NCBI GenBank assembly: GCA_009746045.1
Contig: RPFO01000165.1
Span: 4,293,973-4,357,972, forward strand
Direction of reading: 5' to 3'
DNA from: Mesostigma viride
Lineage: Eukaryota > Streptophyta > Mesostigmatophyceae > Mesostigmatales > Mesostigmataceae
DNA: 64,000 bases
The number at the start of each line of letters is the position of its first letter. Positions within the stretch are counted from its first letter, which is position 1. The translations under genes and the position numbers were made by a program. Of the stretch, positions 26,001 through 36,830 are shown piece after piece. Under the pieces are notes generated by a model. That model saw nothing but the letters and a program-made list of their open reading frames with translations, had not been told where the DNA came from and ran no database searches.

Positions 26001-29000
26001 ATCTATTTGTATATTTACCACGCATGGGATGCAAAGACGCTGTCCACAAGCATATTTGCAAACAAGGCAGAGCCATCATTTGCATAAACTTGCCACTGAC
26101 CTTGTCCTTGGCGTCCTTGTTGGCACCCTTGTCCACGAGGTGCTGCATCGACGGCAGGTGGCCTCCCAGGCACGCCTCATGCAGCGGGGTGCGCCCGTCC
26201 TGCACACAGTGGCGACGCCAATGACATGGGAAGAGGGGGTTGGGAGGGGCTACCCAGATTTAGCGGGACCAGGAAATGAGTGAAGGAAAAAGATTGTCCA
26301 CCAATCAAAGAAGGCTGAAATCGGCAAAGTCATCAGAGGGCTAACATGGGGGGTGGGTGGGCTGGGGGGGGCATGATGTTGCAATCCTTGCAATAAGTTA
26401 TTCAAGGGACTAGCCACACAAAAACAGCGCTAATTCATAGAGTACGTCAGGGCGCACACGCCTGCAGCCACACTCCAACACAGTGCAATGGGTTGCCCCG
26501 ACACCAAGGACGGGGCAGTTGCATGCCTCAAAATGGACGGGCTGAAAGTTTTAGTAGGAAAGCTGCTGCTGAAGCGCAGTCACATGGCATTATTGGACCT
26601 TATTCCTATGATCAGGTTGTGACAAAGCAGGCCAATCACAGCAGCATTCTTGCCTGGAACTTCCAAGACCTTGGAAAGGACCCGTTGTAGGCACTACCAA
26701 ACCAAAATAACGCCGGCGTGGCTTTGCACTTTAGTTGGTTGCTATGTCCACTACCCATGCGATGACCACGTCCTTCCCACCCCGCCCACACACACACAGA
26801 AAAAACGCCAAGAAAGTTGAGCCCGGAAGCTGCCATCGTTCAGACGGCATCAATAGTAGATAAGTACCTGGTTCTGGATCTCCTTGTTGGCATCTTTCGC
26901 AATCAGGTGCTTCAAAAGCTCCAGCTGGCCCCTGGCCGATGCAAGGTGCAGCGGGGTATTCCCAATCTGCCGGTGCAGCCACAACGTCCCAATCAAAATG
27001 CCCACGAAAGCAGACATGAAAAAATGCGTGAGGCTTGGGCGTTGACCAGTGCTGTATGCATCCAAAGTTTAAGCTTCATTGCACACTGAGACGCCTGGCA
27101 GCCTGTCTTACTCCATTTTCACCACCCATAAGACCACTGGCGTGCCTTTCACCAAGAGGCACTCCAAAGAGGACTCAGTATCTTGCTGGCAGCAATCCAG
27201 CCGCATGCAAATGTGTTTACAACTGTAGCGGATGCGACGGCACCACCCGTCAAAACCAATGCGCACCATTCCAAGGTCGTCGCGTCGTCTCGTACATGAT
27301 TGCCAAGTACTTCATTGTAGGCAGCGTGCCGTAACACTCCCCAGCTACATACTTGCATCCCCATATCTGACACAAGTTCTAAACCACAAGCGCACTACCG
27401 TTGTAGTGAGAACCTGGAAACTCTTTTCTACTCGGACAAGACTTTTCAGGTTCTGAGAATTTCGCAAGATTCTTCGTTCTGCCTATGTAGTAGCAGGATA
27501 AACACTCGAAGCAGGTTTGCTACTGAATGAAAAAAAAAAATCTTAATCCACTGCAGCCAAGAAGGATTCAAGCGCATATTCGTCCAGAACAATCTGTGAA
27601 TGCAGAAGCCCCTTAATGGACAGGGACAATAAATGCTACGCGTTCATTACCTGCCATGAAACAAAAGTAGCCCTGCTTCTTTATCTATTTGTATATTTAC
27701 CACGCATGGGATGCAAAGACGCTGTCCACAAGCATATTTGCAAACAAGGCAGAGCCATCATTTGCATAAACTTGCCACTGACCTTGTCCTTGGCGTCCTT
27801 GTTGGCACCCTTGTCCACGAGGTGCTGCATCGACGGCAGGTGGCCTCCCAGGCACGCCTCATGCAGCGGGGTGCGCCCGTCCTGCACACAGTGGCGACGC
27901 CAATGACATGGGAAGAGGGGGTTGGGAGGGGCTACCCAGATTTAAAGGGACCAAGAAATGAGTGAAGGAAAAAGATTGTCCACCAATCAAAGAAGGCTGA
28001 AATCGGCAAAGTCATCAGAGGGCTAACATGGGGGGTGGGGGGGCTGGGGGGGGCATGATGTTGCAATCCTTGCAATAAGTTATTCCAGGGACTAGCCACA
28101 CAAAAACAGCGCTAATTCATAGAGTACGCCAGGGCACACACGCCTGCAGCCACACTCCAACACAGTGCAATGGGTTGCCCCGACAGCAAGGACGGGGCGG
28201 TTGCATGCCTCAAAATGGACGGGCTGAAAGTTTTAGTAGGAAAGCTGCTGCTGAAGCGCAGTCACATGGCATTATTGGACTTTTTCCTATGATCAGGTTC
28301 TGACAAAGCAGGCCAATCACAGCAGCATTCTTGCCTGGAACTTCCAAGACCTTGGAAAGGACCCGTTGTAGGCACTACCAAACCAAAAGAACTCCGGCGT
28401 GGCTTTGCACTTTGGTTGGTTGCTATGTCCACTACCCATGCGATGACCACGTCCTTCCCCCCCCCCCCACACACACACAGAAAAAACGCCAAGAAAAATG
28501 AGCCCGGAAGCTGCCATCGTTCAGACGGCATTAACAGTAGATAAGTACCTGGTTCTGGATCTCCTTGTTGGCATCTTTCGCAATCAGGTGCTTCAAAAGC
28601 TCCAGCTGGCCCCTTGCCGATGCAAGGTGCAGCGGGGTATTCCCAATCTGCCGGTGCAGCCACAACGTCCCAATCAAAATGCCCACGAAAGCAGACATGC
28701 CAAAATGCGTGAGGCTTGGGCGTTGACCAGTGCTGTATGCATCCAAAGTTTAAGCTTCATTGCACACTGAGACGCCTGGCAGCCTGTCTTACTCCATTTT
28801 CACCACCCATAAGACCACTGGCGTGCCTTTCACCAAGAGGCACTCCAAAGAGGACTCAGTATCTTGCTGGCAGCAATCCAGCCGCGTGCAAATGTGTTTA
28901 CAACTGTAGTGGATGTGACGGCACCACCCGTCAAAACCAATGCGCACCATTCCAAGGTAGTCGCGCCGTCTCGTACATGATTGCCAAGTACTTCGTGGTA

Positions 29001-32000
29001 GGCAGCGTGCCGTAACACTCCCCAGCTACATACTTGCATCCCCATATCTGACACAAGTTCTAAACCACAAGCGCACTACCGTTGTAGTGAGAACCTGGAA
29101 ACTCTTTTCTACTCGGACAAGACTTTTCAGGTTCTGAGAATTTCGCAAAATTCTTCGTTCTGCCTATGTAGTAGCAGGATAAACACTCGAAGCAGTTTTG
29201 CTAGTGAATGAAAAAAAAAAATTCTTAATCCACTGAAGCCAAGAAGGATTCAAGCGCATATTCTTCCAGAACAATCTGTGAATGCAGAAGCCCCTTAATG
29301 GACAGGGACAATAATGCTACGCGTTCATTACCTGCCATGAAACAAAAGTAGCCCTGCTTCTTTATCTATTTGTATATTTACCACGCATGGGATGCAAAGA
29401 CGCTGTCCACAAGCATACTTGCAAACAAGGCAGAGCCATCATTTGCATAAACTTGCCACTGACCTTGTCCTTGGCGTCCTTGTTGGCACCCTTCTCCACC
29501 AGATGCTGCATCGACGGCAGGTGGCCTCCCAGGCACGCCTCATGCAGCGGGGTGCGCCCGTCCTGCACGCAGTGGCGACGCCAATGACATGGGAAGAGGG
29601 GGTTGGGAGGGGCTACCCAGATTTAAAGGGACCGGGAATGAGTGAAGGAAAAAGATTGTCCACCAATCAAAGAAGGCTGAAATCGGCAAAGTCATCAGAG
29701 GGCTAACATGGGGGGTGGGGGGGCTGGGGGGGGCATGATGTTGCTATCCTTGCAATAAGTTATTCCAGGGAGTAGCCACACAAAAGCAGCGCTAATTCAT
29801 AGAGTACGTCAGGGCACACACGCCTGCAGCCACACTCCAACGCAGTGCAATGGGTTGGCCCGACAGCAAGGACGGGGCGGTTGCATGCCTCAAAATGGAC
29901 GGGCTGAAAGTTTTAGTAGGAAAGCTGCTGCTGAAGCGCAGTCACATGGCATTATTGGACTTTTTCCTATGATCAGGTTCTGACAAAGCAGGCCAATCAC
30001 AGCAGCAAACTTGCCTGGAACTTCCAGGACCTTGGAAAGGACCCGTTGTAGGCACTACCAAACCAAAATAACTCCGGCGTGGCTTTGCACTTTAGTTGGT
30101 TGCTATGTCCACTACCCATGCGATGACCACGTCCTTCCCCCCCCCCACACACACACACAGAAAAAACGCCAAGAAAAATGAGCCCGGAAGCTGCCATCGT
30201 TCAGACGGCATTAATAGTAGATAAGTACCTGGTTCTGGATCTCCTTGTTGGCATCTTTCGCAATCAGGTGCTTCAAAAGCTCCAGCTGGCCCCTTGCCGA
30301 TGCAAGGTGCAGTGGGGTATTCCCAATCTGCCGGTGCAGCCACAACGTCCCAATCAAAATGCCCACGAAAGCAGACATGCCAAAATGCGTGAGGCTTGGG
30401 CGTTGACCAGTGCTGTATGCATCCAAAGTTTAAGCTTCATTGCACACTGAGACGCCTGGCAGCCCGTCTCACTCAACTTTCACCACCCATAAGACCACTG
30501 GCGTGCCTTTCACCAAGAGGCACTCCAAAGAGGACTCAGTATCTTGCTGGCAGCAATCCAGCCGCGTGCAAATGTGTTTACAACTGTAGTGGATGTGACG
30601 GCACCACCCGTCAAAACCAATGCGCACCATTCCAAGGTAGTCGCGCCGTCTCGTACATGATTGCCAAGTACTTCGTGGTAGGCAGCGTGCCGTAACACTC
30701 CCCAGCTACATACTTGCATCCCCATATCTGACACAAGTTCTAAACCACAAGCGCACTACCGTTGTAGTGAGAACCTGGAAACTCTTTTCTACTCGGACAA
30801 GACTTTTCAGGTTCTGAGAATTTCGCAAAATTCTTCGTTCTGCCTATGTAGTAGCAGGATAAACACTCGAAGCAGTTTTGCTAGTGAATGAAAAAAAAAA
30901 ATTCTTAATCCACTGAAGCCAAGAAGGATTCAAGCGCATATTCTTCCAGAACAATCTGTGAATGCAGAAGCCCCTTAATGGACAGGGACAATAAATGCTA
31001 CGCGTTCATTACCTGCCATGAAACAAAAGTAGCCCTGCTTCTATATCTTATATTCGTCCAGAACAATCTGTGAATGCAGAAGCCCCTTAATGGACAGGGA
31101 CAATAATGCTACGCGTTCATTACCTGCCATGAAACAAAAGTAGCCCTGCTTCTTTATCTATTTGTATATTTACCACGCATGGGATGCAAAGACGCTGTCC
31201 ACAAGCATATTTGCAAACAAGGCAGAGCCATCATTTGCATAAACTTGCCACTGACCTTGTCCTTGGCGTCCTTGTTGGCACCCTTCTCCACCAGATGCTG
31301 CATCGACGGCAGGTGGCCTCCCAGGCACGCCTCATGCAGCGGGGTGCGCCCGTCCTGCACACAGTGGCGATGCCAATGACATGGGAAGAGGGGGTTGGGA
31401 GGGGCTACCCAGATTTAAAGGGACCAGGAAATGAGTGAAGGAAAAAGATTGTCCACCAATCAAAGAAGGCTGAAATCGGCAAAGTCATCAGAGGGCTAAC
31501 ATGGGGGGTGGGGGGGGTGGGGGGGGCATGATGTTGCTATCCTTGCAATAAGTTATTCCAGGGAGTAGCCACACAAAAGCAGCGCTAATTCATAGAGTAC
31601 GTCAGGGCACACACGCCTGCAGCCACACTCCAACACAGTGCAATGGGTTGCCCCGACAGCAAGGACGGGGCGGTTGCATGCCTCAAAATGGACGGGCTGA
31701 AAGTTTTAGTAGGAAAGCTGCTGCTGAAGCGCAGTCACATGGCATTATTGGACTTTTTCCTATGATCAGGTTCTGACAAAGCAGGCCAATCACAGCAGCA
31801 AACTTGCCTGGAACTTCCAGGACCTTGGAAAGGACCCGTTGTAGGCACTACCAAACCAAAAGAACTCCGGCGTGGCTTTGCACTTTGGTTGGTTGCTATG
31901 TCCACTACCCATGCGATGACCACGTCCTTCCCACCCCCCCCCACACACACACAGAAAAAACACCAAGAAAAATGAGCCCGGAAGCTGCCATCGTTCAGAC

Positions 32001-35000
32001 GGCATTAACAGTAGATAAGTACCTGGTTCTGGATCTCCTTGTTGGCATCTTTCGCAATGAGGTGCTTCAAAAGCTCCAGCTGGCCCCTTGCCGATGCAAG
32101 GTGCAGCGGGGTATTCCCAATCTGCCGGTGCAGCCACAACGTCCCAATCAAAATGCCCACGAAAGCAGACATGCCAAAATGCGTGAGGCTTGGGCGTTGA
32201 CCAGTGCTGTATGCATCCAAAGTTTAAGCTTCATTGCACACTGAGACGCCTGGCAGCCTGTCTTACTCAACTTTCACCACCCATAAGACCACTGGCGTGC
32301 CTTTCACCCAGAGGCACTCCAAAGAGGACTCAGTATCTTGCTGGCAGCAATCCAGCCGCGTGCAAATGTGTTTACAACTGTAGTGGATGTGACGGCACCA
32401 CCCGTCAAAACCAATGCGCACCATTCCAAGGTAGTCGCGCCGTCTCGTACATGATTGCCAAGTACTTCATGGTAGGCAGCATGCCGTAACACTCCCCAGC
32501 TACATACTTGCATCCCCATATCTGACACAAGTTCTAAACCCCAAGCGCACTACCCTTGTAGTGAGAACCTGGAAACTCTTTTCTACTCGGACAAGACTTT
32601 TCAGGTTCTGAGAATTTCGCAAAATTCTTCGTTCTTCCTATGTAGTAGCAGGATAAACACTCGAAGCAGGTTTGCTACTGAATGAAAAAAAAATTCTTAA
32701 TCCACTGCAGCCAAGAAGGATTCAAGCGCATATTCGTCCAGAACAATCTGTGAATGCAGAAGCCCCTTAATGGACAGGGACAATAATGCTACGCGTTCAT
32801 TACCTGCCATGAAACAAAAGTAACCCTGATCTAATTGTTTATTTAGCACGCATAGGAGGCTGCCTAAAATGATATTTGCAAACAAGGCAGAGCCTCATTT
32901 GCATAAACTTGCCACTGACCTTGTCCTTGGCGTCCTTGTTGGCACCCTTCTCCACCAGGTACTGCACAACCGCCAGGTGGCCTCCCTTGCACGCCTCATG
33001 CAGCGGGGTGCGCCCGTCCTGCATACACCACCCAGAGAAGATATTTGCTGCCATGAGAACATAGGACTAAAATGCTTAGCAGTTTTACAGAATGGGAAAT
33101 TTCATGGGGCAAGCAGCAGTGCCAGCACACCAAGGGAGCAGGTTCCTGATGCCTACCTTCTTTTTTTGTGTGTGGTTGCCCTTTTTCAGCTGGGCCTCGC
33201 CTAACAGGATGGCAGCAACATGTCCCTAGTAAGCCAGGGTGCTGGAAAGCATAAAGGACAAAGTCCATGGTTTGCCTATAATAAATAGGACAACACGAGC
33301 GGGCTTTGAACGAGACAACATGGGAAGAAATCAGAGCATGCGAACCAACTCCAAACAGAAACATAACACCACCCTGCTGCCTGCCTGCAACTTCAGCCCA
33401 CGCCATGCCATCCAAAGCTTCTGACCTTTCTTTTCTTCAGGAGATCAGTGTTATCTAGCCTACTTTTTGACCTGTATGCCGTCTAGTCCATCTGCTAATG
33501 GGCATGCCAGCATACCTCATCCTACCGACAAAAGAAAGTTTACACATGGCATGCATACTATACCAACATGGATTACCAATAAAGTGCCTGGCCAGGCCAA
33601 AGCAACGTTGCCAGCCAGCTGCGAGCATATACCACACGCTGTTATATGGAAGATTGCATCCATATAAGAAGGACAAAGGCTAACACACAATTAAACCCTA
33701 CATAGCCTAGATTCAAAAGCTGGCTAGACATTTACATGGGGGATGACAGTTACTTTGGGGAGAGAAGAGTACATGTGTAATTTCATTCTCTCCTGAAAAG
33801 AAAACAGGACTTTTGCCTAGCTTAAAAAGTAACAAGCTAACCAGCTAGCTAGCTTTCTACAGCTTTCTTTCTTTATTTATTTATCAAGCTGGAGAAAAAA
33901 ATTAACATTTCCCCAAAATGTTAAAGACGAATACATGCATCCTGCGTAAACAAACTGCAACAGAGTGGATAAATCCACACCTTGTTCTGGGCGTCCAGAT
34001 CGGCGCCGGCAGCCACCAGCCATTTCACGATGTCCAAGCGATTGTTCCCACATGCCAAATGAAGCGCCGTGTTCCCTTCCTGCACCATGCCAGCATAATC
34101 ACCACGCAGCAACAAGAGCAAGCCCCAGGGAATCCCCAGCCCATAGCCACTTACCACATCCTCAACGTTCATTTGTCATCCAAAAAGCAGCACTGAAAAG
34201 CCCGAACCTGACCAATACTTCTCAACTGGAGCCAAACGCCAGACCCTCCCCTCCCATCCATATCCCTCAACTCGTGAAAGAATCATAGCTGGTTTCACAG
34301 GCTAAATTAGGCACACAAGGGGGCGTGACCGACACAGCCACGCGAACCACCACGGTCCTCACGAGAAGCCTGTATGCTAACAGGAAAGTGCCAGAACCCA
34401 ACACCTTGTCTTCCTTGCCATGACTATTAACTTCTGCAAGCTGCCCATGTGCATCCACACCCATGGCCCAGCTATACCCCGTCCCTCATCGGCTCACCCC
34501 ATCCCTTGTCTCCAGCAGCTCCTTCTCCCTCGCCTGCGTCTCCTGCAGCTGCCGCTCCACCTCCACAGCCTTGGCTTTGAATTGCTGGTGTCCCTTCTCG
34601 TTCACTTCCAGTGCTTCAGAATCGCGTCGCGCTTGCGCCCTCCAGAAATCCACCTGCGGCTCCAGGGACAAAACTTTGGCCTCGAGCTCTTTTTGGACCG
34701 AACCTGCCTGAAGCACCCCATTCTCAAGTTTATCTTGTAACGCTCGCACCTGTGCCTGCAAGTCTGCGTTTTGTTTTAAAATATCACCGCTCGATTGCCC
34801 GGTGGTCTGTTCCTGTTTGGCGCCGAGGTCAGCGACCCTCTGCTCGAGCCTGTGTAGCTCCTCGACGCAGTGCTGGCAATCACATGGCTTGCTTCCGTTT
34901 GAAGAGCTTTCCTGTGATGAGTTAAGGCAGGCAAAGAGAAACAAGCCATGACAGCGACAATGCTGAAAATGAATTCAGGAATCAGGAAGTTTGTGCATTG

Positions 35001-35409
35001 AATCACCTCAAAACCCTAAGCATTTTAAGGAATTATACCAGTAAAACGAATAGTGATGCAGCTTACAGCATAGAATGTATTATAATATCAAGTGCATAAA
35101 GATTGTATTTCAATGTTAAGAATCCAACGCATACAGCATTTCGAAGGTTGAATAACCGAGCATATCTTGACTTGCCTGGTTAGTGTCGCCAACGATAACA
35201 AAGTCGCGATCACGCTCCTGGCTCCGGCCCTTCTTCCCGTCGCTCTTCTGGAAAACATCCACTGCCTCGGAAACAGTACAGCGCTTCTGATCGCCCTCGC
35301 GAGATGCAGGCTTTGACACGGCAGCACCAGCGGGTGCAATTCTATCACTGGCTGGAAGAGGCTCGGCACCACCAATTGATTGACAGACTTGGGCTGCAGG
35401 CACTTCCAT
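17077..35409 (-). CDS. Ankyrin-repeat protein with N-terminal coiled coil, 18 exons
   Basis: Exons on the minus strand, all joined in phase 0: 35176-35409, 34498-34911, 33981-34079, 32920-33018, 32023-32121, 31256-31354, 30229-30327, 29464-29562, 28549-28647, 27783-27881, 26868-26966, 26101-26199, 25075-25173, 24309-24407, 21340-21438, 19769-19867, 18731-18829, 17077-17139. The product would have 731 residues. Exon 1 (78 codons) starts at ATG 35407-35409. Exon 2 encodes a 138-residue coiled coil beginning ESSSNGSKPCDCQHC. Then come 15 exons of exactly 99 bp, each one ankyrin repeat of 33 residues with TPLH or TALH, alternating an A type (DGRTPLHEACLGGHL) and a B type (IGNTPLHLASARGQL). The last exon NGKTAVDLAQ...FLTKK completes a terminal half repeat. 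All junctions are ag/GT except intron 1, where the donor reads CAG|GCAAGT. Likely a protein-binding scaffold; partner unknown. Confidence 0.82.
20195..20268. repeat. Poly-G patches in an intron
   Basis: Three G runs of 5 to 14 bases within 75 bp, inside the intron between the ankyrin exons at 19769 and 21340. No other feature is seen in this intron. Confidence 0.7.
21439..24308. other. Long ankyrin-gene intron
   Basis: About 2.9 kb between two A-type exons. It contains the decayed B exon at 23331-23380 and otherwise only short, unrelated open frames. Its extra length compared with the 0.67-1.0 kb introns of the amplified units fits an older, diverged unit. Confidence 0.6.
23331..23380 (-). 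pseudogene. Decayed B-type ankyrin exon
   Basis: On the minus strand SQLIASAANKEIQNH matches the second half of the B-type repeat (HLIAKDANKEIQNQ), but the first half of the exon is gone and the donor is lost: CAG|GTAC has become CAT-TTAC. It sits where the A-B alternation predicts a B exon between the A exons 24309-24407 and 21340-21438, so these two A exons are now probably spliced directly together. Confidence 0.7.
24300..33018. repeat. Five tandem two-exon units inside the ankyrin gene
   Basis: A-type exons begin at 24309, 26101, 27783, 29464, 31256 and 32920, and B-type exons at 25075, 26868, 28549, 30229 and 32023, so the spacing is 1792, 1682, 1681, 1792 and 1664 bp. Introns are nearly identical between units. 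Similarity stops at the left edge of the 24309 exon and at the right edge of the 32920 exon, so unequal exchange added whole A-plus-B pairs and kept the frame. The longer spacing is due to an extra copy of about 111 bp. Confidence 0.9.
25885..25995. repeat. 111-bp local duplication in unit 1 (also at about 31045-31155)
   Basis: The segment from CCAGAACAATCTGTGAATGC to CCCTGCTTCT is present twice in a row here and in the unit near 31.0-31.15 kb, but once in the other units. This explains the 1.79 against 1.68 kb unit lengths. Confidence 0.8.
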
Positions 35410-36830
35410 AGCTGCAAGAAGTGGGCTGAGACGTAAAAAGTTACTTCCAGCTCCTAACTAGCGGCGTCACACTGAAGCCAGGCTTTGGGAAGCGTATGGT
35501 TAGAAAGGTTTTAGGCGGCCGAGACACGAAAAACGAGGGATTCGACACAGGCAGAAAAACAGCTCGCTGATGACAGCATTGCCACGCACTATGGACCCCG
35601 TCTCATGTATTCCTGACCAACGCTCGCCGATGCCACGGATTTGGCTTTTTCTACCTGCGGCGCCTGTACCGCTCGCGCCTGCAGGTGTGTACAGCTTTGG
35701 GGTTGCCATCCAATTAAGCTTTAATAAATGCGATGATGGAAACAGGCGAAAATGATGGACTGAGCGCAAAAAGACTTATTCAATCATCAATTGTCCAGAT
35801 TTTCCCAAACAACATCTGGCGATTCAACAAATTTGTAATGCGTGAAGCATCAACAAAAGGATGTTCCAGACATCAGTCATCCTGTAGCTTGCTGTCATGA
35901 CTGCAGCAGACTTCATCGACAGGACAAATTCACAAACCCCAGGACTTCAATGGTTTATGCGATGTGGGATCCTGACTCCTGTTCACCTTAGTACACTGTA
36001 CATCGGTATAGGTACAGTAGTATGAGGGTAGTATGTCCCTGGTATGTCACGTGCTCACTGTTCAGTTGAACTGGCGGACTCTGGGCAGCCCTATTTATAT
36101 TACTCGATCCTGCGCTGTCGAATCGTTGATGACTTGTGATGTCTTTTGACTTTTGTCACTTAATTAGTTACGTCATGGTGTACATGCTGTAGTAGAACCA
36201 TGAAACTCGATGGGCAGCATTCATGATCGGACGTCTTGTCGTTTCTATCAAAAAAATTATGAGACGCACAGTACCACAGGATGGCAGACATTCAAAGGAT
36301 TTGGTGTCTGAAAACCAGCACTGCGGGATATTATTGTCTTTGTGTATGCATAGTTCAGATTCAGTCATGCCTGGTTTCGACAATGAAGGATTTGATCTAT
36401 CAGGGCATTGCGAAGACGTGTAAAAAATGTTGCGATCAATAATACACAGGATCACTGATCGAAAGGCATCATTTCCGAATGCAAATGCCGCCAAGCAACC
36501 CAGCGCCCGGATACACAGGCTAGCAGCTATCAATGATTACCTCGCGTATGTAAAGAAGCATTTCGCGAACGAGTTGCGAAAAGCTCATCGTGGAAGTCGA
36601 GCCAGCCACTTTTTGCTGGAGTCTATACTTGCCCTCCTCTTTGGACGCCTCACGTTGCCAATTTCTACATCTCTCGCCCTGCATCGTCATGAAGTGATCG
36701 CTTCGTCGACGATATATGTCTCTTTCTGCAGCAGTAATTTTCGGAGGCAAGGTCGACTAATTAACGCCCGCGAGCCACGAGGCCTCATATGTTTCTGCTT
36801 TGCTGCTGTTTCGAGCGTTAGGAAACCAAC
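35410..36830. promoter_or_regulatory. Shared upstream region of two divergent genes
   Basis: The ankyrin gene starts leftward at 35409 and the dynamin-like gene rightward at 36831. The 1.4 kb between them has no convincing gene and must hold both promoters. No clear TATA box or paired motif stands out, and the open frames at 36427-36891 and 36520-36750 are on opposite strands of the same DNA without family resemblance. Confidence 0.4.

Noticed and set aside
24207-32489. Repeated plus-strand open frames in the ankyrin region (for example those beginning MGVDQCCMHPKF and MSPEAAIVQTA)
   Set aside because: They recur only because the DNA unit is repeated, run antisense to the ankyrin exons or through introns, and show no protein family.
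24309-33018. CRISPR-like or satellite array
   Set aside because: Regular spacing is explained by duplicated exon pairs of a spliced gene.
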